Counted from the first letter of the stretch, positions 26,012 through 35,594 are shown. The stretch is 64,000 bases of DNA from Candidatus Zixiibacteriota bacterium (GCA_019038695.1 JAHOYZ010000007.1:248001-312000); one strand, 5' to 3'. Notes: generated by a model not told the origin, from the letters alone. Program-made: numbers and translations.

Positions 26012-27091
26012 CTACACTATCTGGAGCATCTTCTCCAACGCCACGAGGGCCTCAGATCGATCCGGCTCGTCCACATGCACTGGTGTTAATTCATCGTGAT
26101 GCTCGAGAGTGTACAGCAGGTCCCCAAGCGTTGTCCGGTACATATTAGCGCAGACGGGACAGGTTTGGCCGGAGAGTTCAAAAATTGTCTTGTCGGGATA
26201 TTTCTGCGCCATCCGATTGATGAGATTTATCTCAGTTCCAATGGCGATTGTTGACCCGGCGGGGGCTTCTTCGCAGTAATTGACAATATACGAAGTAGAG
26301 CCGCTTCCGTCGGTCAGACGGACAACCTCATTGGCACATTCAGGATGCACTATCACTTTCGCGTCGGGATATTTCTCACGGACTTCGCTAACATGCTCAG
26401 GACGGAAATTCGTATGAACGTGACAATGTCCTTTCCACAGGATAACTTTCGCGGCGGTCAATTGATCACCGGTCAATCCCCCATTGGAACGAGTGAAATC
26501 CCAGGTTATGATCTCATCGGGACCAAACCCCATCTTGAAAGCAGTATTCCTGCCCAGGTGTTGATCGGGGAAAAAGAATACTTTCTCGCGTTGTTCAAAC
26601 GCCCACTTCAGAGCGGCATCGGCATTCGACGAAGTACATATCAGTCCGCCATTACGACCGGTGAAAGCCTTTAGCGCGGCGGTTGTGTTCATATATGAAA
26701 TGGGTGTGATTTTTTCTGCCCCGCCGAACTCCTGCAAACATTCCCAGGCTTCCATAACATCAGCCATGTCCGCCATATCAGCCATCGGGCAACCGGCTAA
26801 CGGATTGGGTAGATACACTGTCTGCCGGTCAGAAGTGAGAATGTCAGCCGCCTCGGCCATAAAATGCACGCCACAAAAGGCGATGATTTCTACTTCGTTC
26901 TGGTCCGCAGCGATCTTTGAAAGACCATAGCTGTCACCCAGATGATCCCCAAACTCGACAACCTCAATGCGTTGGTAATGGTGGGTAAGAACAAGTAGCT
27001 TGCTGCCCAGCTTATCCTTAACTTCGTGCAGCCGGGACCGAATCTCGTCCGGTTTGGCTTCACGATATTCCTGGGGCAACGAATAATACAC
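26012..27091 (-). CDS. nadA: Quinolinate synthase
   Basis: A 359-residue protein. It condenses iminoaspartate with dihydroxyacetone phosphate to quinolinate, the second step of de novo NAD synthesis, using a [4Fe-4S] cluster. The family motifs are clear: LVLTHHYQRIEVVEFGDHLG, FCGVHFMAEAADIL (Cys73), HPECANEV (Cys252) and GQTCPVCANMYRTTL (Cys311/Cys314). The three Cys-containing motifs supply the cluster ligands in the family; the CxxC form recalls Bacillus-type enzymes. It starts with GTG, preceded by GGAGAGAG at normal spacing. No nadB or nadC is beside it. It is convergent with the AlkD gene and lies downstream of gltX. Confidence 0.93.
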   Translation of the reverse strand: MYYSLPQEYREAKPDEIRSRLHEVKDKLGSKLLVLTHHYQRIEVVEFGDHLGDSYGLSKIAADQNEVEIIAFCGVHFMAEAADILTSDRQTVYLPNPLAGCPMADMADMADVMEAWECLQEFGGAEKITPISYMNTTAALKAFTGRNGGLICTSSNADAALKWAFEQREKVFFFPDQHLGRNTAFKMGFGPDEIITWDFTRSNGGLTGDQLTAAKVILWKGHCHVHTNFRPEHVSEVREKYPDAKVIVHPECANEVVRLTDGSGSTSYIVNYCEEAPAGSTIAIGTEINLINRMAQKYPDKTIFELSGQTCPVCANMYRTTLGDLLYTLEHHDELTPVHVDEPDRSEALVALEKMLQIV

Positions 27092-27143
27092 TATCTATTC
27101 TCTCTCCACACACAGGGTGTGTTTGTTTGTAAATTCCAAAACT

Positions 27144-28592
27144 CTAATTACTCAGGGTGCGAATATGCTCTGCCGCTTTCCGCATTCTCTCCAGTACTAC
27201 CGGTTTGGATAAAATCACTAGTAAGTCAAACAATCCCGGACCAGCTGGAGTTCCCGAGACGGCCAGGCGGGTAGGGTGGATATATTTAGCGCGGCCGACT
27301 TCTCGTTCATCGGCCAACTCAGTCAGGACCTTTTCGACATTTTCTAGTGAGAACTCCGGTAATTGCTCAAGACGATCAGCTAATTCCTCAAGCCGATCCG
27401 CAGCCTCAGGCTTGAAATGTTTCTTGGCTGCCTTATCGTCGTAGGTGAAGTCGGCCGAGAAGAAATAACCGCTCATCGTGATGAAATCACCCATCCGATG
27501 CGCACGTTCCCTGAGTGCTGTCATGATAGACCGAAGGTAGTCCCAGCGAGTCTCCAGCCAGTATTTTGACGTAAGGCCAGCCTCGACCAGCATGGGAGCG
27601 ACCATTGTGGCCAGCTCGTGATCGCTTTTTCGTTTGATGTGTTCCTTGTTAAACGCAAGGAGCTTCTCTTCATCAAAGATAGAATTCGCGGCACTGAAAT
27701 TATCGGTTGTGAAAATCTCGACCAGTTCATCAATGCTTAGTATCTCGTTATCCCGTTTCGAGGACCAACCCAGCGTACACAGATAGTTGAACAACGCCTC
27801 GGGTAGAATGCCCTCACTGGAGTACTCGTTCACGTCTTTGTCGCCGAGCCGTTTGGAGACTTTACGCTTGTCGGGACGGAGAATCATCGGAATATGACCA
27901 AAGGCAGGAATATCAAACCCAAGCGCGTGGTAGATCATGATTTGCTTGTACGTATTGGTGATGTGGTCGTTGCCACGAATCACATGGGTTATCCCCATGT
28001 CGTGATCATCCACGACCACAGCCAACTGGTAAGTGGCGCTGCCATCGGAGCGGGCGATAATGAAATCCTCAATCTCCTCGTTGTTACGAGTCAGATCGCC
28101 GCAGATCAAGTCAGAGAAGTTGGACTCTCCGTCGGGCACTTTGATCCGAATTGCGAATTTATCGCCAGCATCCACACGACTCTTAATTTCGTCATCGGAA
28201 AGATGCAGGCAGCGCCTGTCGTATTTCTGGATACCTTTTTCTTTCCGAGCTTTCTCTCTCGCCGCCTTGAGTTCTTCAGGGCTACAGAAACAACGATAGC
28301 CATGCCCGGATTCGAGAATCTTTTTTGTGTATTCCTTGTGTATATCAGTGCGTGTTGATTGGCGCACTTCGGGTTCATCCGACTCCAACCCCATCCACTT
28401 GAGAGCATCCAGAATAGGCTGGATCAGCTCCGGGCGGTTGCGTTTCTGGTCGGTGTCTTCGATCCGTATGACATATGTGCCGCCCGTATGACGGGCCAGT
28501 AGCCAATTGAAAACAGCCGTGCGACCGACGCCGACGTGAAGGTAGCCGGTTGGGGAGGGGGCAATGCGAACTCTTACAGGTGTGTCAGACAT
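27144..28592 (-). CDS. gltX: Glutamyl-tRNA synthetase
   Basis: A 482-residue class I aminoacyl-tRNA synthetase. The HIGH-type motif is in APSPTGYLHVGVGRTAVFNW (about residues 11-30) and the KMSKS-type loop is KRKVSKRLG (about 245-253). Between them lies the Glu-specific catalytic insert with YQLAVVVDDHDMGITHVIRG. The C-terminal third is the helical anticodon-binding domain. Cys in FCSPEEL, with no full zinc motif, fits the zinc-free type. It charges tRNA-Glu, and possibly tRNA-Gln if Gat genes are present elsewhere. It sits 52 bp before nadA and 11 bp after the small membrane protein gene; all three may be co-transcribed. Confidence 0.94.
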   Translation of the reverse strand: MSDTPVRVRIAPSPTGYLHVGVGRTAVFNWLLARHTGGTYVIRIEDTDQKRNRPELIQPILDALKWMGLESDEPEVRQSTRTDIHKEYTKKILESGHGYRCFCSPEELKAAREKARKEKGIQKYDRRCLHLSDDEIKSRVDAGDKFAIRIKVPDGESNFSDLICGDLTRNNEEIEDFIIARSDGSATYQLAVVVDDHDMGITHVIRGNDHITNTYKQIMIYHALGFDIPAFGHIPMILRPDKRKVSKRLGDKDVNEYSSEGILPEALFNYLCTLGWSSKRDNEILSIDELVEIFTTDNFSAANSIFDEEKLLAFNKEHIKRKSDHELATMVAPMLVEAGLTSKYWLETRWDYLRSIMTALRERAHRMGDFITMSGYFFSADFTYDDKAAKKHFKPEAADRLEELADRLEQLPEFSLENVEKVLTELADEREVGRAKYIHPTRLAVSGTPAGPGLFDLLVILSKPVVLERMRKAAEHIRTLSN

Positions 28593-28603
28593 AGGAAGCT
28601 ATC

Positions 28604-29137
28604 TCATGTTGAGGGGTTCTGATTGTCATCGTCAAAGTCTAAAGGCTTCGGTGGCTTAACAGCCGAAGGCTGTTCTTGCGCTATATCGGCTATGTTGTTT
28701 GTTGTCGGCGCTGTGGCTGGAGGAGAAGGTACCACTCGTGGTGAGGCCACTTGTGGTGAGGCCACTTGTGGTGAGACCACTTGCGGTGAGGCCACTTGTG
28801 GCTCTGCCACTGTGACATCATTGACATTGATCTCCAAGCCACCGGTGAGCATAGTCACCAGGTTGTAGGTGAGAACACAAACGATTCCCCAAATAGTCCC
28901 AAAAAGCGCCGCGCCCAGCGACATCATAATCGGCATCGCAATCAGCAGAAATCCGATGGGCATATCGGCATCTTCCAACTCAGGTATTCCCAGCCCACCC
29001 AGATTTGCAAAGAGAGACATGAACATACCGAGAAATACGGCATAAATCAGCCCACCGATGAAACCAATAATCAGGTTCACGAAGACCGAGATCTTGATGA
29101 AACTCCACAGGCTAATTGATCTTAGTTCCAACTTCAT
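28604..29137 (-). CDS. Small membrane protein with Ser-Pro-Gln-Val repeat tail (DUF3566-like)
   Basis: About 177 residues. The N-terminal 110 hold two long hydrophobic segments (about 12-38 and 55-90) in the pattern LRSISLWSFIKISVFVNLII, like DUF3566 and related two-helix membrane proteins. Function unknown. The C-terminal 70 residues form a low-complexity cytoplasmic or periplasmic tail with a tandem pentapeptide (VASPQ / VVSPQ) encoded by the 15-bp repeat, ending in an acidic stretch. The longest frame would start at 29206, but GGAGGGAAG lies just upstream of the ATG at 29137. It precedes gltX by 11 bp. Confidence 0.6.
   Translation of the reverse strand: MKLELRSISLWSFIKISVFVNLIIGFIGGLIYAVFLGMFMSLFANLGGLGIPELEDADMPIGFLLIAMPIMMSLGAALFGTIWGIVCVLTYNLVTMLTGGLEINVNDVTVAEPQVASPQVVSPQVASPQVASPRVVPSPPATAPTTNNIADIAQEQPSAVKPPKPLDFDDDNQNPST
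28741..28800 (-). repeat. 15-bp coding tandem repeat (four units)
   Basis: Four head-to-tail copies of GTGAGGCCACTTGTG (plus-strand reading) with few substitutions, inside the preceding gene. Degenerate copies flank it on both sides. Each unit keeps the reading frame and encodes five residues of the Pro/Val/Gln/Ser-rich tail. Confidence 0.9.
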
Positions 29138-29361
29138 AATTTCTTCCCTCCACTCCCAAATTCGGCTCACTTCAACTTTGCACGGAAGATAGGCCGATGA
29201 TCCCAAAACTCAAGTTAATATTACTACCGACAATGCTTGTGATCGGCATCAAAGGGCAGAGTTGCCTACCATATTAGACAGTTATTGGTGACTGTGAACT
29301 TATTGCGATAATGGACTAAATCGGGGAACAAAATCTTTTTTGCCGGGTTATACGAAATAAC

Positions 29362-29390
29362 TTTACAAAATAGTATTCTTTTTGTATAGT
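29362..29390 (+). promoter_or_regulatory. Promoter with overlapping inverted repeat, upstream of the Rrf2/suf operon
   Basis: TTTACA (29362-29367), a 17-bp spacer and TATAGT (29385-29390) form a good sigma-70-type promoter about 50 bp before the Rrf2-family gene. TACAAAA (29364-29370) and TTTTGTA (29380-29386) form a 7-bp inverted repeat with a 9-nt spacer that overlaps both promoter elements, a likely operator for autoregulation. Confidence 0.65.
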
Positions 29391-29438
29391 AGCGCCCCGC
29401 CCTGATGAAGGCGGACTAAGAAAGAAAGCAACTGACGG

Positions 29439-29915
29439 ATGAGAATTACATCGCTTGAGGAATACGGACTGAGATGTATGCTGGCAATCGCCCGCACCGG
29501 TCCCAACGGACAGCTTTCCATTTCGGAAATAGCTGCCTCGGAAGGGCTATCGGTCCCTTACGCCTCCAAGCTGATGTCGGTGTTGCGCAAGGCCGGTTTG
29601 GTCACAGCTGTCCGCGGGCGAGGCGGGGGATTTGGTATCAGTCGTGCCCTTGAGGAGATAACACTACTGGATGTCCTGACCGCTTTGGGTGGTCCGCTGA
29701 TTGATCCTGACCACTGCACCAAATTCACAGGTCAACGGGACGAATGTGTTCACGTCGAGTCGTGCTCGGTGCATGGTGTTCTGGATAGTCTGGCCAGCTT
29801 GATTGCGACAACTCTAGGCCAGACAACTCTGGCGAGTATGATCAAGCAAGATTCAAGTTGCTGTGCGGACGAGACTACGATTTCGGTTGAATCATTGGCA
29901 AAAGGAACTGATTAG
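29439..29915 (+). CDS. Rrf2-family Fe-S-sensing regulator of the suf operon
   Basis: A 158-residue transcription regulator with an N-terminal winged helix-turn-helix (SISEIAASEGLSVPYASKLM; wing at VTAVRGRGGGFGISR). Three Cys in DHCTKFTGQRDECVHVESCS (C93, C103, C109) are placed like the cluster ligands of IscR/SufR-type Rrf2 proteins. Such proteins bind an Fe-S cluster and repress Fe-S assembly genes when clusters are plentiful. Being first in the suf operon, with an inverted repeat over the promoter, it probably controls itself and the suf genes. The C-terminal tail has an extra Cys pair (SCC, about 146-147) that is less common. It cannot be told from sequence whether the cluster is [2Fe-2S] or [4Fe-4S]. 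Confidence 0.87.
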   Translation: MRITSLEEYGLRCMLAIARTGPNGQLSISEIAASEGLSVPYASKLMSVLRKAGLVTAVRGRGGGFGISRALEEITLLDVLTALGGPLIDPDHCTKFTGQRDECVHVESCSVHGVLDSLASLIATTLGQTTLASMIKQDSSCCADETTISVESLAKGTD

Positions 29916-29976
29916 GCCTGGCTCGTTGAAACGGTAGATTATTAGCGTCACATAGACTATAAAGGATAGACTGACG

Positions 29977-30741
29977 ATGTCAAAAACGCTTTTCAAGTTT
30001 AGCAATGTCCATGTCGAGGTAGCGGACAAAGAAGTTGTTCGCGGCGTATCGCTTGAGGTCAAACCCGGCGAAGTCCACGCCATAATGGGACCCAACGGTT
30101 CCGGTAAATCCTCGTTGTCTAACGCCCTGATGGGCCACCCCGCTTACAAGATAACCAAAGGGGAAGTTCATCTTAACGGTCAGAACCTTTTGGAAATGTC
30201 AGCCGACCAGCGCTCACGCGCCGGGTTGTTCCTGGCTTTCCAATATCCACTTGCTATTCCCGGAGTGACGGTGGCTAATTTTATGCGGGCCGCAGTGCAG
30301 GCTCATCGTGGCAAGGATGCTGACATGACGGATTTTCGCAAGCTGTTCACAGCGCATATGAAAGAGCTGCATGTAGACCGATCTTTCGCTACCCGATACC
30401 TTAATGACGGTTTCTCCGGCGGTGAGAAAAAACGGATCGAAATATTACAGTTATCAATGCTACAACCGAAGATGGCCCTTCTTGATGAAACCGATTCCGG
30501 ACTGGATATCGACGCCCTCAAACTCGTTTCCGAGGGGATTAACCGCTACCACAATGAGAACAACGCAATCCTCATGGTGACCCATTATCAACGACTGCTG
30601 AACTATGTCAAGCCGCATCGTGTTCATGTGATGTATGACGGGCAACTGGTCATTTCTGGCGGACCCGAACTGGCCCTCAAGCTGGAGGATCGAGGATATG
30701 AATGGATCGAAGAGCAGGTCCGGGAAGGATCCGAGGCTTAG
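29977..30741 (+). CDS. sufC: SufC, Fe-S assembly ATPase
   Basis: A 254-residue ABC ATPase. Walker [10 protein letters not shown] (residues 38-46), the signature [12 protein letters not shown], Walker B in the region [14 protein letters not shown] (with the SufC-typical DETDSGLD), and the switch His (VTHYQR) are all present. SufC powers conformational change of the SufB-SufD scaffold, on which clusters are built in the cytoplasm. It is the first suf enzyme gene after the Rrf2 regulator (61 bp gap) and precedes sufB by 2 bp, with AGGATAG upstream as ribosome-binding site. The arrangement C-B-D differs from the E. coli ABCDSE order. Confidence 0.95.
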   Translation: MSKTLFKFSNVHVEVADKEVVRGVSLEVKPGEVHAIMGPNGSGKSSLSNALMGHPAYKITKGEVHLNGQNLLEMSADQRSRAGLFLAFQYPLAIPGVTVANFMRAAVQAHRGKDADMTDFRKLFTAHMKELHVDRSFATRYLNDGFSGGEKKRIEILQLSMLQPKMALLDETDSGLDIDALKLVSEGINRYHNENNAILMVTHYQRLLNYVKPHRVHVMYDGQLVISGGPELALKLEDRGYEWIEEQVREGSEA

Positions 30742-30743
30742 CC

Positions 30744-32177
30744 ATGTCCGATGTAAACCGTCAGAGAAACAAAGACCTGTCGGGCCTGGGAGATGACTAT
30801 GCGGTCCGTTATGGCTTTCGCGATCCGGTAGACTATTTTCACAAGGGTGCCAGAGGCATCAATCACGAAGTGGTAGAGATGATCTCCCGGATGAAAAAGG
30901 AACCGGACTGGATGCGAAAGCAGCGACATGAGGCGCTGGATATTTTCCTGTCTAAACCAATCCCGAACTGGGGCAACACTAAGTTGCTCGGAGAGATTGA
31001 TTTCGACAACATCTACTACTTCATGAAGCCTATTGAAGAACAACAGCACAGTTGGGATGATGTCCCGGACTATATCAAGAACACTTTTGACAAGCTTGGG
31101 ATTCCCGAAGCCGAGAAGAAATTCCTCGGAGGAGTTTCAGCCCAATATGAATCGGAAGTTGTCTACCACTCAATGCGCGAAGATCTCAAAGAGCAAGGTG
31201 TTATATTCCTCGATATGGATTCCGCTTTGAGGGAACACCCTGATATCGTGGAGAAGTACTTTGGGTCTGTAATTCCCGCGACCGACAACAAGTTTGCCGC
31301 GCTCAATTCGTCGGTCTGGTCGGGTGGCTCGTTTATCTACATTCCCCCCGGAGTTGAAGTCGCTGCCCCACTCCAAGCCTATTTCCGAATCAATGCCGAG
31401 AACATGGGGCAGTTTGAACGGACGCTGATAATCGCCGATAAGGGTTCGCGTGTGCATTACATAGAAGGCTGCACCGCACCAATTTACTCGACCGACTCGC
31501 TGCACTCGGCTGTCGTAGAATTGGTTGCCCTTGAAGGCTCCTACATTCGATACACAACGATTCAGAACTGGTCGCGCAATATCTATAATCTCGTCACCAA
31601 GCGGGCTTCAGCCTTCAAGGATGCCACTATCGAGTGGGTTGATGGTAACATCGGCTCGCGCTTGACGATGAAGTATCCCTGCATCCAGTTACTGGGGGAG
31701 GGTGCCAAGGGGGAAATGCTGACGGTTGCCTTTGCCGGAGTCGATCAACATCAGGATACTGGCGGCAAGATGATCCACGCCGCTCCGAATACGTCATCGC
31801 GCATTACCTCGAAGTCAATTTCCAAGGACAACGGACGTTCTTCGTACCGTGGTTTGATCAAGGTTCATAAGAATGCCACAGACGTTAAGGTGTCAGTGGA
31901 ATGCGATGCTCTGCTTATTGGCGAAGAGGCCCGTAGCGACACCTACCCGACAATGGAGATTGACCAGGATCAGATTCGAGTTGAACACGAAGCCCGCGTC
32001 TCCAAGGTGGCCGAGGAACAATTGTTCTATCTGACCAGTCGTGGTTTGAGCGAAGATGAAGCCCGGCTTTTGATCGTCAACGGTTTCATGGAACCATTCA
32101 CCAAGGAATTGCCACTTGAGTACGCGGTGGAACTGAACCGCCTCATTGAGCTTGAGATGGAAGGTTCGGTGGGTTGA
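30744..32177 (+). CDS. sufB: SufB, Fe-S cluster scaffold
   Basis: About 477 residues. The N-terminal part has [20 protein letters not shown]; the right-handed beta-helix core includes [20 protein letters not shown] and [12 protein letters not shown]; the C-terminus has the conserved block RISKS-like [19 protein letters not shown] followed by the segment [18 protein letters not shown]. Family Cys are present in VECDALL and GCTAP. SufB forms the SufBC2D scaffold with SufD and SufC and receives sulfur from SufS/SufU. The frame is open back to 30702, inside sufC; the ATG at 30744 is preferred since it follows a CGAGG site and starts the homology. Confidence 0.95.
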   Translation: MSDVNRQRNKDLSGLGDDYAVRYGFRDPVDYFHKGARGINHEVVEMISRMKKEPDWMRKQRHEALDIFLSKPIPNWGNTKLLGEIDFDNIYYFMKPIEEQQHSWDDVPDYIKNTFDKLGIPEAEKKFLGGVSAQYESEVVYHSMREDLKEQGVIFLDMDSALREHPDIVEKYFGSVIPATDNKFAALNSSVWSGGSFIYIPPGVEVAAPLQAYFRINAENMGQFERTLIIADKGSRVHYIEGCTAPIYSTDSLHSAVVELVALEGSYIRYTTIQNWSRNIYNLVTKRASAFKDATIEWVDGNIGSRLTMKYPCIQLLGEGAKGEMLTVAFAGVDQHQDTGGKMIHAAPNTSSRITSKSISKDNGRSSYRGLIKVHKNATDVKVSVECDALLIGEEARSDTYPTMEIDQDQIRVEHEARVSKVAEEQLFYLTSRGLSEDEARLLIVNGFMEPFTKELPLEYAVELNRLIELEMEGSVG

Positions 32178-32178
32178 T

Positions 32179-33510
32179 ATGAACAAATCTATTACAGACA
32201 CATCAATAGAAACCACCAGCCTTATCCCGGAATCAGCGTTGAGTTCAAATGGCGAACCGCAGTGGTTGCACGAGATGCGCATCGCGGCTCTGAAGGACTA
32301 CAATGAAGCAGCTCTGCCACCGCGCGGAGTAGCGCTATGGCGTTATACCGACCCGACTCGTTTCCTGATTGACCCGGACCAACTTGTTGCAAAATCATCG
32401 AGCGATAGTTGCCATGAGCTGGCTGTCAGTGATCGTGATCGAGTGGATATTGACCGTGTTGCCGCTCTTGTCACGGACTGCTGTGGCCGGGAGATTGAAA
32501 TCAATGCTGGCAGTAATCTGGGAGACAAAGTAATTTTGTCCTCTTTGATATCGGCCATGGATACGCACGAAGACCTGATTCGTAAATATCTGGGACAGCT
32601 TGTTAACAGTAAGACGGGCAAGTTCGAAGCTACCAATACCGCATTATGGCAGGACGGTCTGTTTGTTTACGTGCCCGACAACACGGCAGTTGAAAAACCG
32701 ATTCACCTGTTACGGTACGCCTGCGGTGCTGGAACGACATACTTACCGCGTCTGCTGGTCGTACTTGGTCGAAATGCCCGGCTCACTCTGATTGACGAGT
32801 ACATCGGCGGTAGTGCCATGACCGATGACGGCTATGCTGCTGTCAACGGTGCTGTTGAGATTTTCGGTGGAGAAAACAGCCGATGCAACTACGTTTCTCT
32901 GCAGAGACAGGCAACGGGTACGAGAATGTACCTTAGTCATCGGAGCCGTATTGAACGAGGAGCTGGTGCTTTCACTATTCCGCTTGCGCTGGGTGGGGGC
33001 ATCTCCAAGCAGAGCTTCGGTGTCGATCTCAACGGCGAAGGAGCCGAGAGCAACATCTATGGTCTGCTTTTTGGTGCCGGGCGTCAGCAGTTCGACAACC
33101 ACACACTGCATCATCATGGCGCTGGTCACACAATCTCGAACATTGATTTCAAAGTGGTTCTTCGCGACAAGGCTCGTTCGGCTTATACCGGTCTGATTCG
33201 GATCGATCAGCCAGCCCGGGCATGCGAAGCGTATCAGGAAAATCGCAATCTGCTGCTTAATACGGGAACCAGAGCCGAGACTATTCCTGAACTGGAAATC
33301 CTCAACGAGGATGTCCAGTGTTCGCATGGCGCCACGATTGGCCCTGTTGATCCGGAGATGGTGTTTTTTCTTGAAGCTCGAGGCATAGCGAGAGAGCAGG
33401 CAATCGCCATGATTGTGTCGGGTTTTGTTGCGGGAACACTGGAACACATTCCCGAAACTCTGCGAAACCGCCTTGTAGAAGTCGTCCGGAAACGGTTAGA
33501 GGAAAACTGA
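32179..33510 (+). CDS. sufD: SufD, Fe-S cluster assembly protein
   Basis: About 443 residues and paralogous to SufB. The family features are the N-terminal WLHEMRIAALKDYNEAALPP, the central GLFVYVPDNTAVEKPIHLLR region and the beta-helix with GEGAESNIYGLLFGAG. The C-terminal block contains VQCSHGATIGPVDPEMVFFL, including the conserved Cys-Ser-His. SufD pairs with SufB in the scaffold and is linked to iron entry. The upstream open frame (32146) overlaps sufB; the ATG at 32179 starts right after the sufB stop. It is followed 3 bp later by the Rieske gene. Confidence 0.93.
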   Translation: MNKSITDTSIETTSLIPESALSSNGEPQWLHEMRIAALKDYNEAALPPRGVALWRYTDPTRFLIDPDQLVAKSSSDSCHELAVSDRDRVDIDRVAALVTDCCGREIEINAGSNLGDKVILSSLISAMDTHEDLIRKYLGQLVNSKTGKFEATNTALWQDGLFVYVPDNTAVEKPIHLLRYACGAGTTYLPRLLVVLGRNARLTLIDEYIGGSAMTDDGYAAVNGAVEIFGGENSRCNYVSLQRQATGTRMYLSHRSRIERGAGAFTIPLALGGGISKQSFGVDLNGEGAESNIYGLLFGAGRQQFDNHTLHHHGAGHTISNIDFKVVLRDKARSAYTGLIRIDQPARACEAYQENRNLLLNTGTRAETIPELEILNEDVQCSHGATIGPVDPEMVFFLEARGIAREQAIAMIVSGFVAGTLEHIPETLRNRLVEVVRKRLEEN

Positions 33511-33513
33511 GTC

Positions 33514-33825
33514 ATGGCTGGATTTGTGAAAGTAGCCAGTGTCGATGAAATCCCGCCGGGGACGATAAAGGCTTTTGAAGTAGATTTTACACCGATTTTA
33601 ATCTGCAACGTCGAGGGACATTTCTATGCCGTGGCCGACGAGTGCTCACACGAGGAGGTCTCAATGGCCAACGGTCGTCTCATGGACAATGAGATTATCT
33701 GCCAGCGTCATGGTGCCCGTTTCAGCGTGATTGATGGATCGGTTCTGGGACCACCGGCAGTGGTGCCGATTGAGACATTCAAGACTAAGATAGAAGACAA
33801 CAATGTCTACATAGAGGTTGACTGA
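33514..33825 (+). CDS. Small Rieske [2Fe-2S] protein of the suf operon
   Basis: A 103-residue soluble Rieske-type ferredoxin. Cluster ligands are Cys44 and His46 in DECSHEEVSMANG and Cys63 and His66 in IICQRHGARF, the C-x-H and C-x2-H pairs of the fold. It resembles the ferredoxin subunits of bacterial dioxygenases. In suf operons of Actinobacteria and Deinococcus-Thermus a Rieske gene occupies the same place, between sufD and sufS or close to it, which suggests electron delivery in cluster assembly; that role is inferred. The gene starts 3 bp after sufD and is 21 bp before sufS. Confidence 0.9.
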   Translation: MAGFVKVASVDEIPPGTIKAFEVDFTPILICNVEGHFYAVADECSHEEVSMANGRLMDNEIICQRHGARFSVIDGSVLGPPAVVPIETFKTKIEDNNVYIEVD

Positions 33826-33846
33826 ATAACGGTTGAGGGCAAACGA

Positions 33847-35124
33847 ATGGAAGAAAAGGTTCAAAGTGTGACAAGGCCGGTTCAATCCCGGCTAACCCCG
33901 GTAGATATTGAACGCATTAGAGCGGATTTTCCGATTCTGGATCAGGTTATTGATGGCAACCGTCTGATCTATCTGGATAACGCTGCCACGACCCAGAAAC
34001 CGCGTGTTGTGATTAACGCTATCCTTGAGTATTACCGCAAGTACAACGCTAATATCCATCGGGGACTACACTACCTTGCCGAACGAGCCACCGAGATGTA
34101 TGAACACACTCGCGAACACTCCGCCCATTTTATTGGAGGTGTCGATCCACGCGAGGTTATCTTTACACGCGGTACGACCGAAGCAATCAATCTCGTGGCA
34201 TACACCTGGGGTGAGCAGAACATCGGAGAAGGTGACGAGATCGTGATTACCGAAATGGAACATCATGCCAATCTGGTTCCCTGGGTGCAACTGGCCAAGC
34301 GCAAAAAAGCCATTGTGAGACGAATCCCGATTACTTTCTGCGGCCATCTAGATTTGAGCAATATAGACGAGATCATCAATCCCCGGACGAAATTGCTGGC
34401 GATCAGCCACATGTCCAACGTTCTGGGGACGATCAATCCGATGGCCGAACTCGCGGCCAAGGCTCACAAACATGGCGCAGTAGTATTGGGCGACGGAGCA
34501 CAGGCAGCACCGCACATGGCGATAGATGTCAAGGAACTGGGTGTTGATTTCTACGCTTTCTCTTCGCACAAGATGCTTGGTCCGACCGGCGTCGGGATTC
34601 TGTACGGTCGCCAAGAATTGCTGGAAGCGATGCCACCGTTCAATATGGGCGGAGAGATGATTAGGGAGGTAACTTTCGAGGACTCATCCTGGGCCGATCT
34701 TCCCCATAAGTTCGAGGGTGGTACACCGAACATCGCCGACGTTGTAGCATTTGATGCCGCTCTGCACTACCTCGAAGAAATCGGTATGGATCGCTTGCGA
34801 CAACATGAGATGGACATGACGCAATATACCCTTGACCAACTGTCGGCAATTCCCGGTCTTGAAATCCAGGGGCCACAGGAAGTGGAGTTGCGAGGCGGAG
34901 CGGTTTCGTTTACCGACAATGACCTCCATCCCCACGATATCAGTACCTATCTTGACTCCAAAGGGATCGCGATCCGGGCTGGTCATCATTGCGCCCAACC
35001 GCTGATGCGGGTGCTTGGCAAGATCGCTACTGCCCGAGCTTCGATCTATGTATATAACAGTGAGGCTGACATTGATGCTTTGGTCACAGCCCTAAAAGGT
35101 ATGAGGAGGTACTTCGGCTTATGA
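33847..35124 (+). CDS. sufS: SufS-type cysteine desulfurase
   Basis: A 425-residue PLP enzyme of class II. The PLP Lys lies in FYAFSSHKMLGPTGVGILYG (K242) and the catalytic Cys is in RAGHHCAQPLMRVLG (C382). The N-terminus holds IERIRADFPILDQ and YLDNAATTQKP. It removes sulfur from cysteine and forms a persulfide on Cys382, which is passed to SufU. It is longer than usual at the N-terminus by about 15 residues. It overlaps sufU by 4 bp (ATGA), suggesting coupled translation of the sulfur donor pair. Confidence 0.95.
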   Translation: MEEKVQSVTRPVQSRLTPVDIERIRADFPILDQVIDGNRLIYLDNAATTQKPRVVINAILEYYRKYNANIHRGLHYLAERATEMYEHTREHSAHFIGGVDPREVIFTRGTTEAINLVAYTWGEQNIGEGDEIVITEMEHHANLVPWVQLAKRKKAIVRRIPITFCGHLDLSNIDEIINPRTKLLAISHMSNVLGTINPMAELAAKAHKHGAVVLGDGAQAAPHMAIDVKELGVDFYAFSSHKMLGPTGVGILYGRQELLEAMPPFNMGGEMIREVTFEDSSWADLPHKFEGGTPNIADVVAFDAALHYLEEIGMDRLRQHEMDMTQYTLDQLSAIPGLEIQGPQEVELRGGAVSFTDNDLHPHDISTYLDSKGIAIRAGHHCAQPLMRVLGKIATARASIYVYNSEADIDALVTALKGMRRYFGL

Positions 35125-35594
35125 GTGCTGCTCTCGACGACATGTATCGTGACATCATCATGGATCATTACCGCGCTCCGCGCGGGCGGCATGAATTACC
35201 CATGGCGGATTTTTCTTCCAACGGACACAACCCCTCCTGCGGTGATGAACTGAAACTACAAGTCAAGCTCGAAGATGGCATCGTGAAGGATATCTATCTC
35301 GACTGTAAGGGCTGTGCTATCTCCGTTGCTTCGGGTTCGATGCTGGCCGAAGCAGTTAAAGGCAAGTCCGTTGCTGATGCCAAGCGTATTGCCGAGGTTG
35401 TTAAGAAGATGCTCAAAGGTGAGGATTTCGAATTACCGGATGACCTGGAGGATCTTGATGCGCTACAGGGAGTGAGAAAATTTCCGGTACGAATCAAATG
35501 CGCTCTGTTAGCGTGGGTAACGTTCATGGAAGGCCTCGACGTCTACGAAAGCGGGGAAACCGGAAGTAGTGTAACAACGGAAATAGATAAATAG
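35121..35594 (+). CDS. sufU: SufU, zinc-dependent sulfur transfer protein
   Basis: A 157-residue IscU-like protein. Cys40, Asp42, Cys65 and Cys127 (in NPSCGDELKLQ, DCKGCAISVASGS and VRIKCALLAW) correspond to the zinc ligands of Bacillus SufU (C41, D43, C66, C128). The insert between the last two marks SufU rather than IscU. It accepts the persulfide from SufS by ligand exchange and passes it to SufB. A 105-bp gap separates it from the GT-C-like gene that follows. Confidence 0.94.
   Translation: MSAALDDMYRDIIMDHYRAPRGRHELPMADFSSNGHNPSCGDELKLQVKLEDGIVKDIYLDCKGCAISVASGSMLAEAVKGKSVADAKRIAEVVKKMLKGEDFELPDDLEDLDALQGVRKFPVRIKCALLAWVTFMEGLDVYESGETGSSVTTEIDK

Noticed and set aside
28741-28800. CRISPR-like tandem repeats
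   Set aside because: The units are adjacent without spacers and are in frame within a coding sequence; it is a coding microsatellite, and no cas gene is near.
32743-33447. 234-residue minus-strand frame opposite sufD
   Set aside because: It is antisense to a clear sufD gene, with no start signal or motif.
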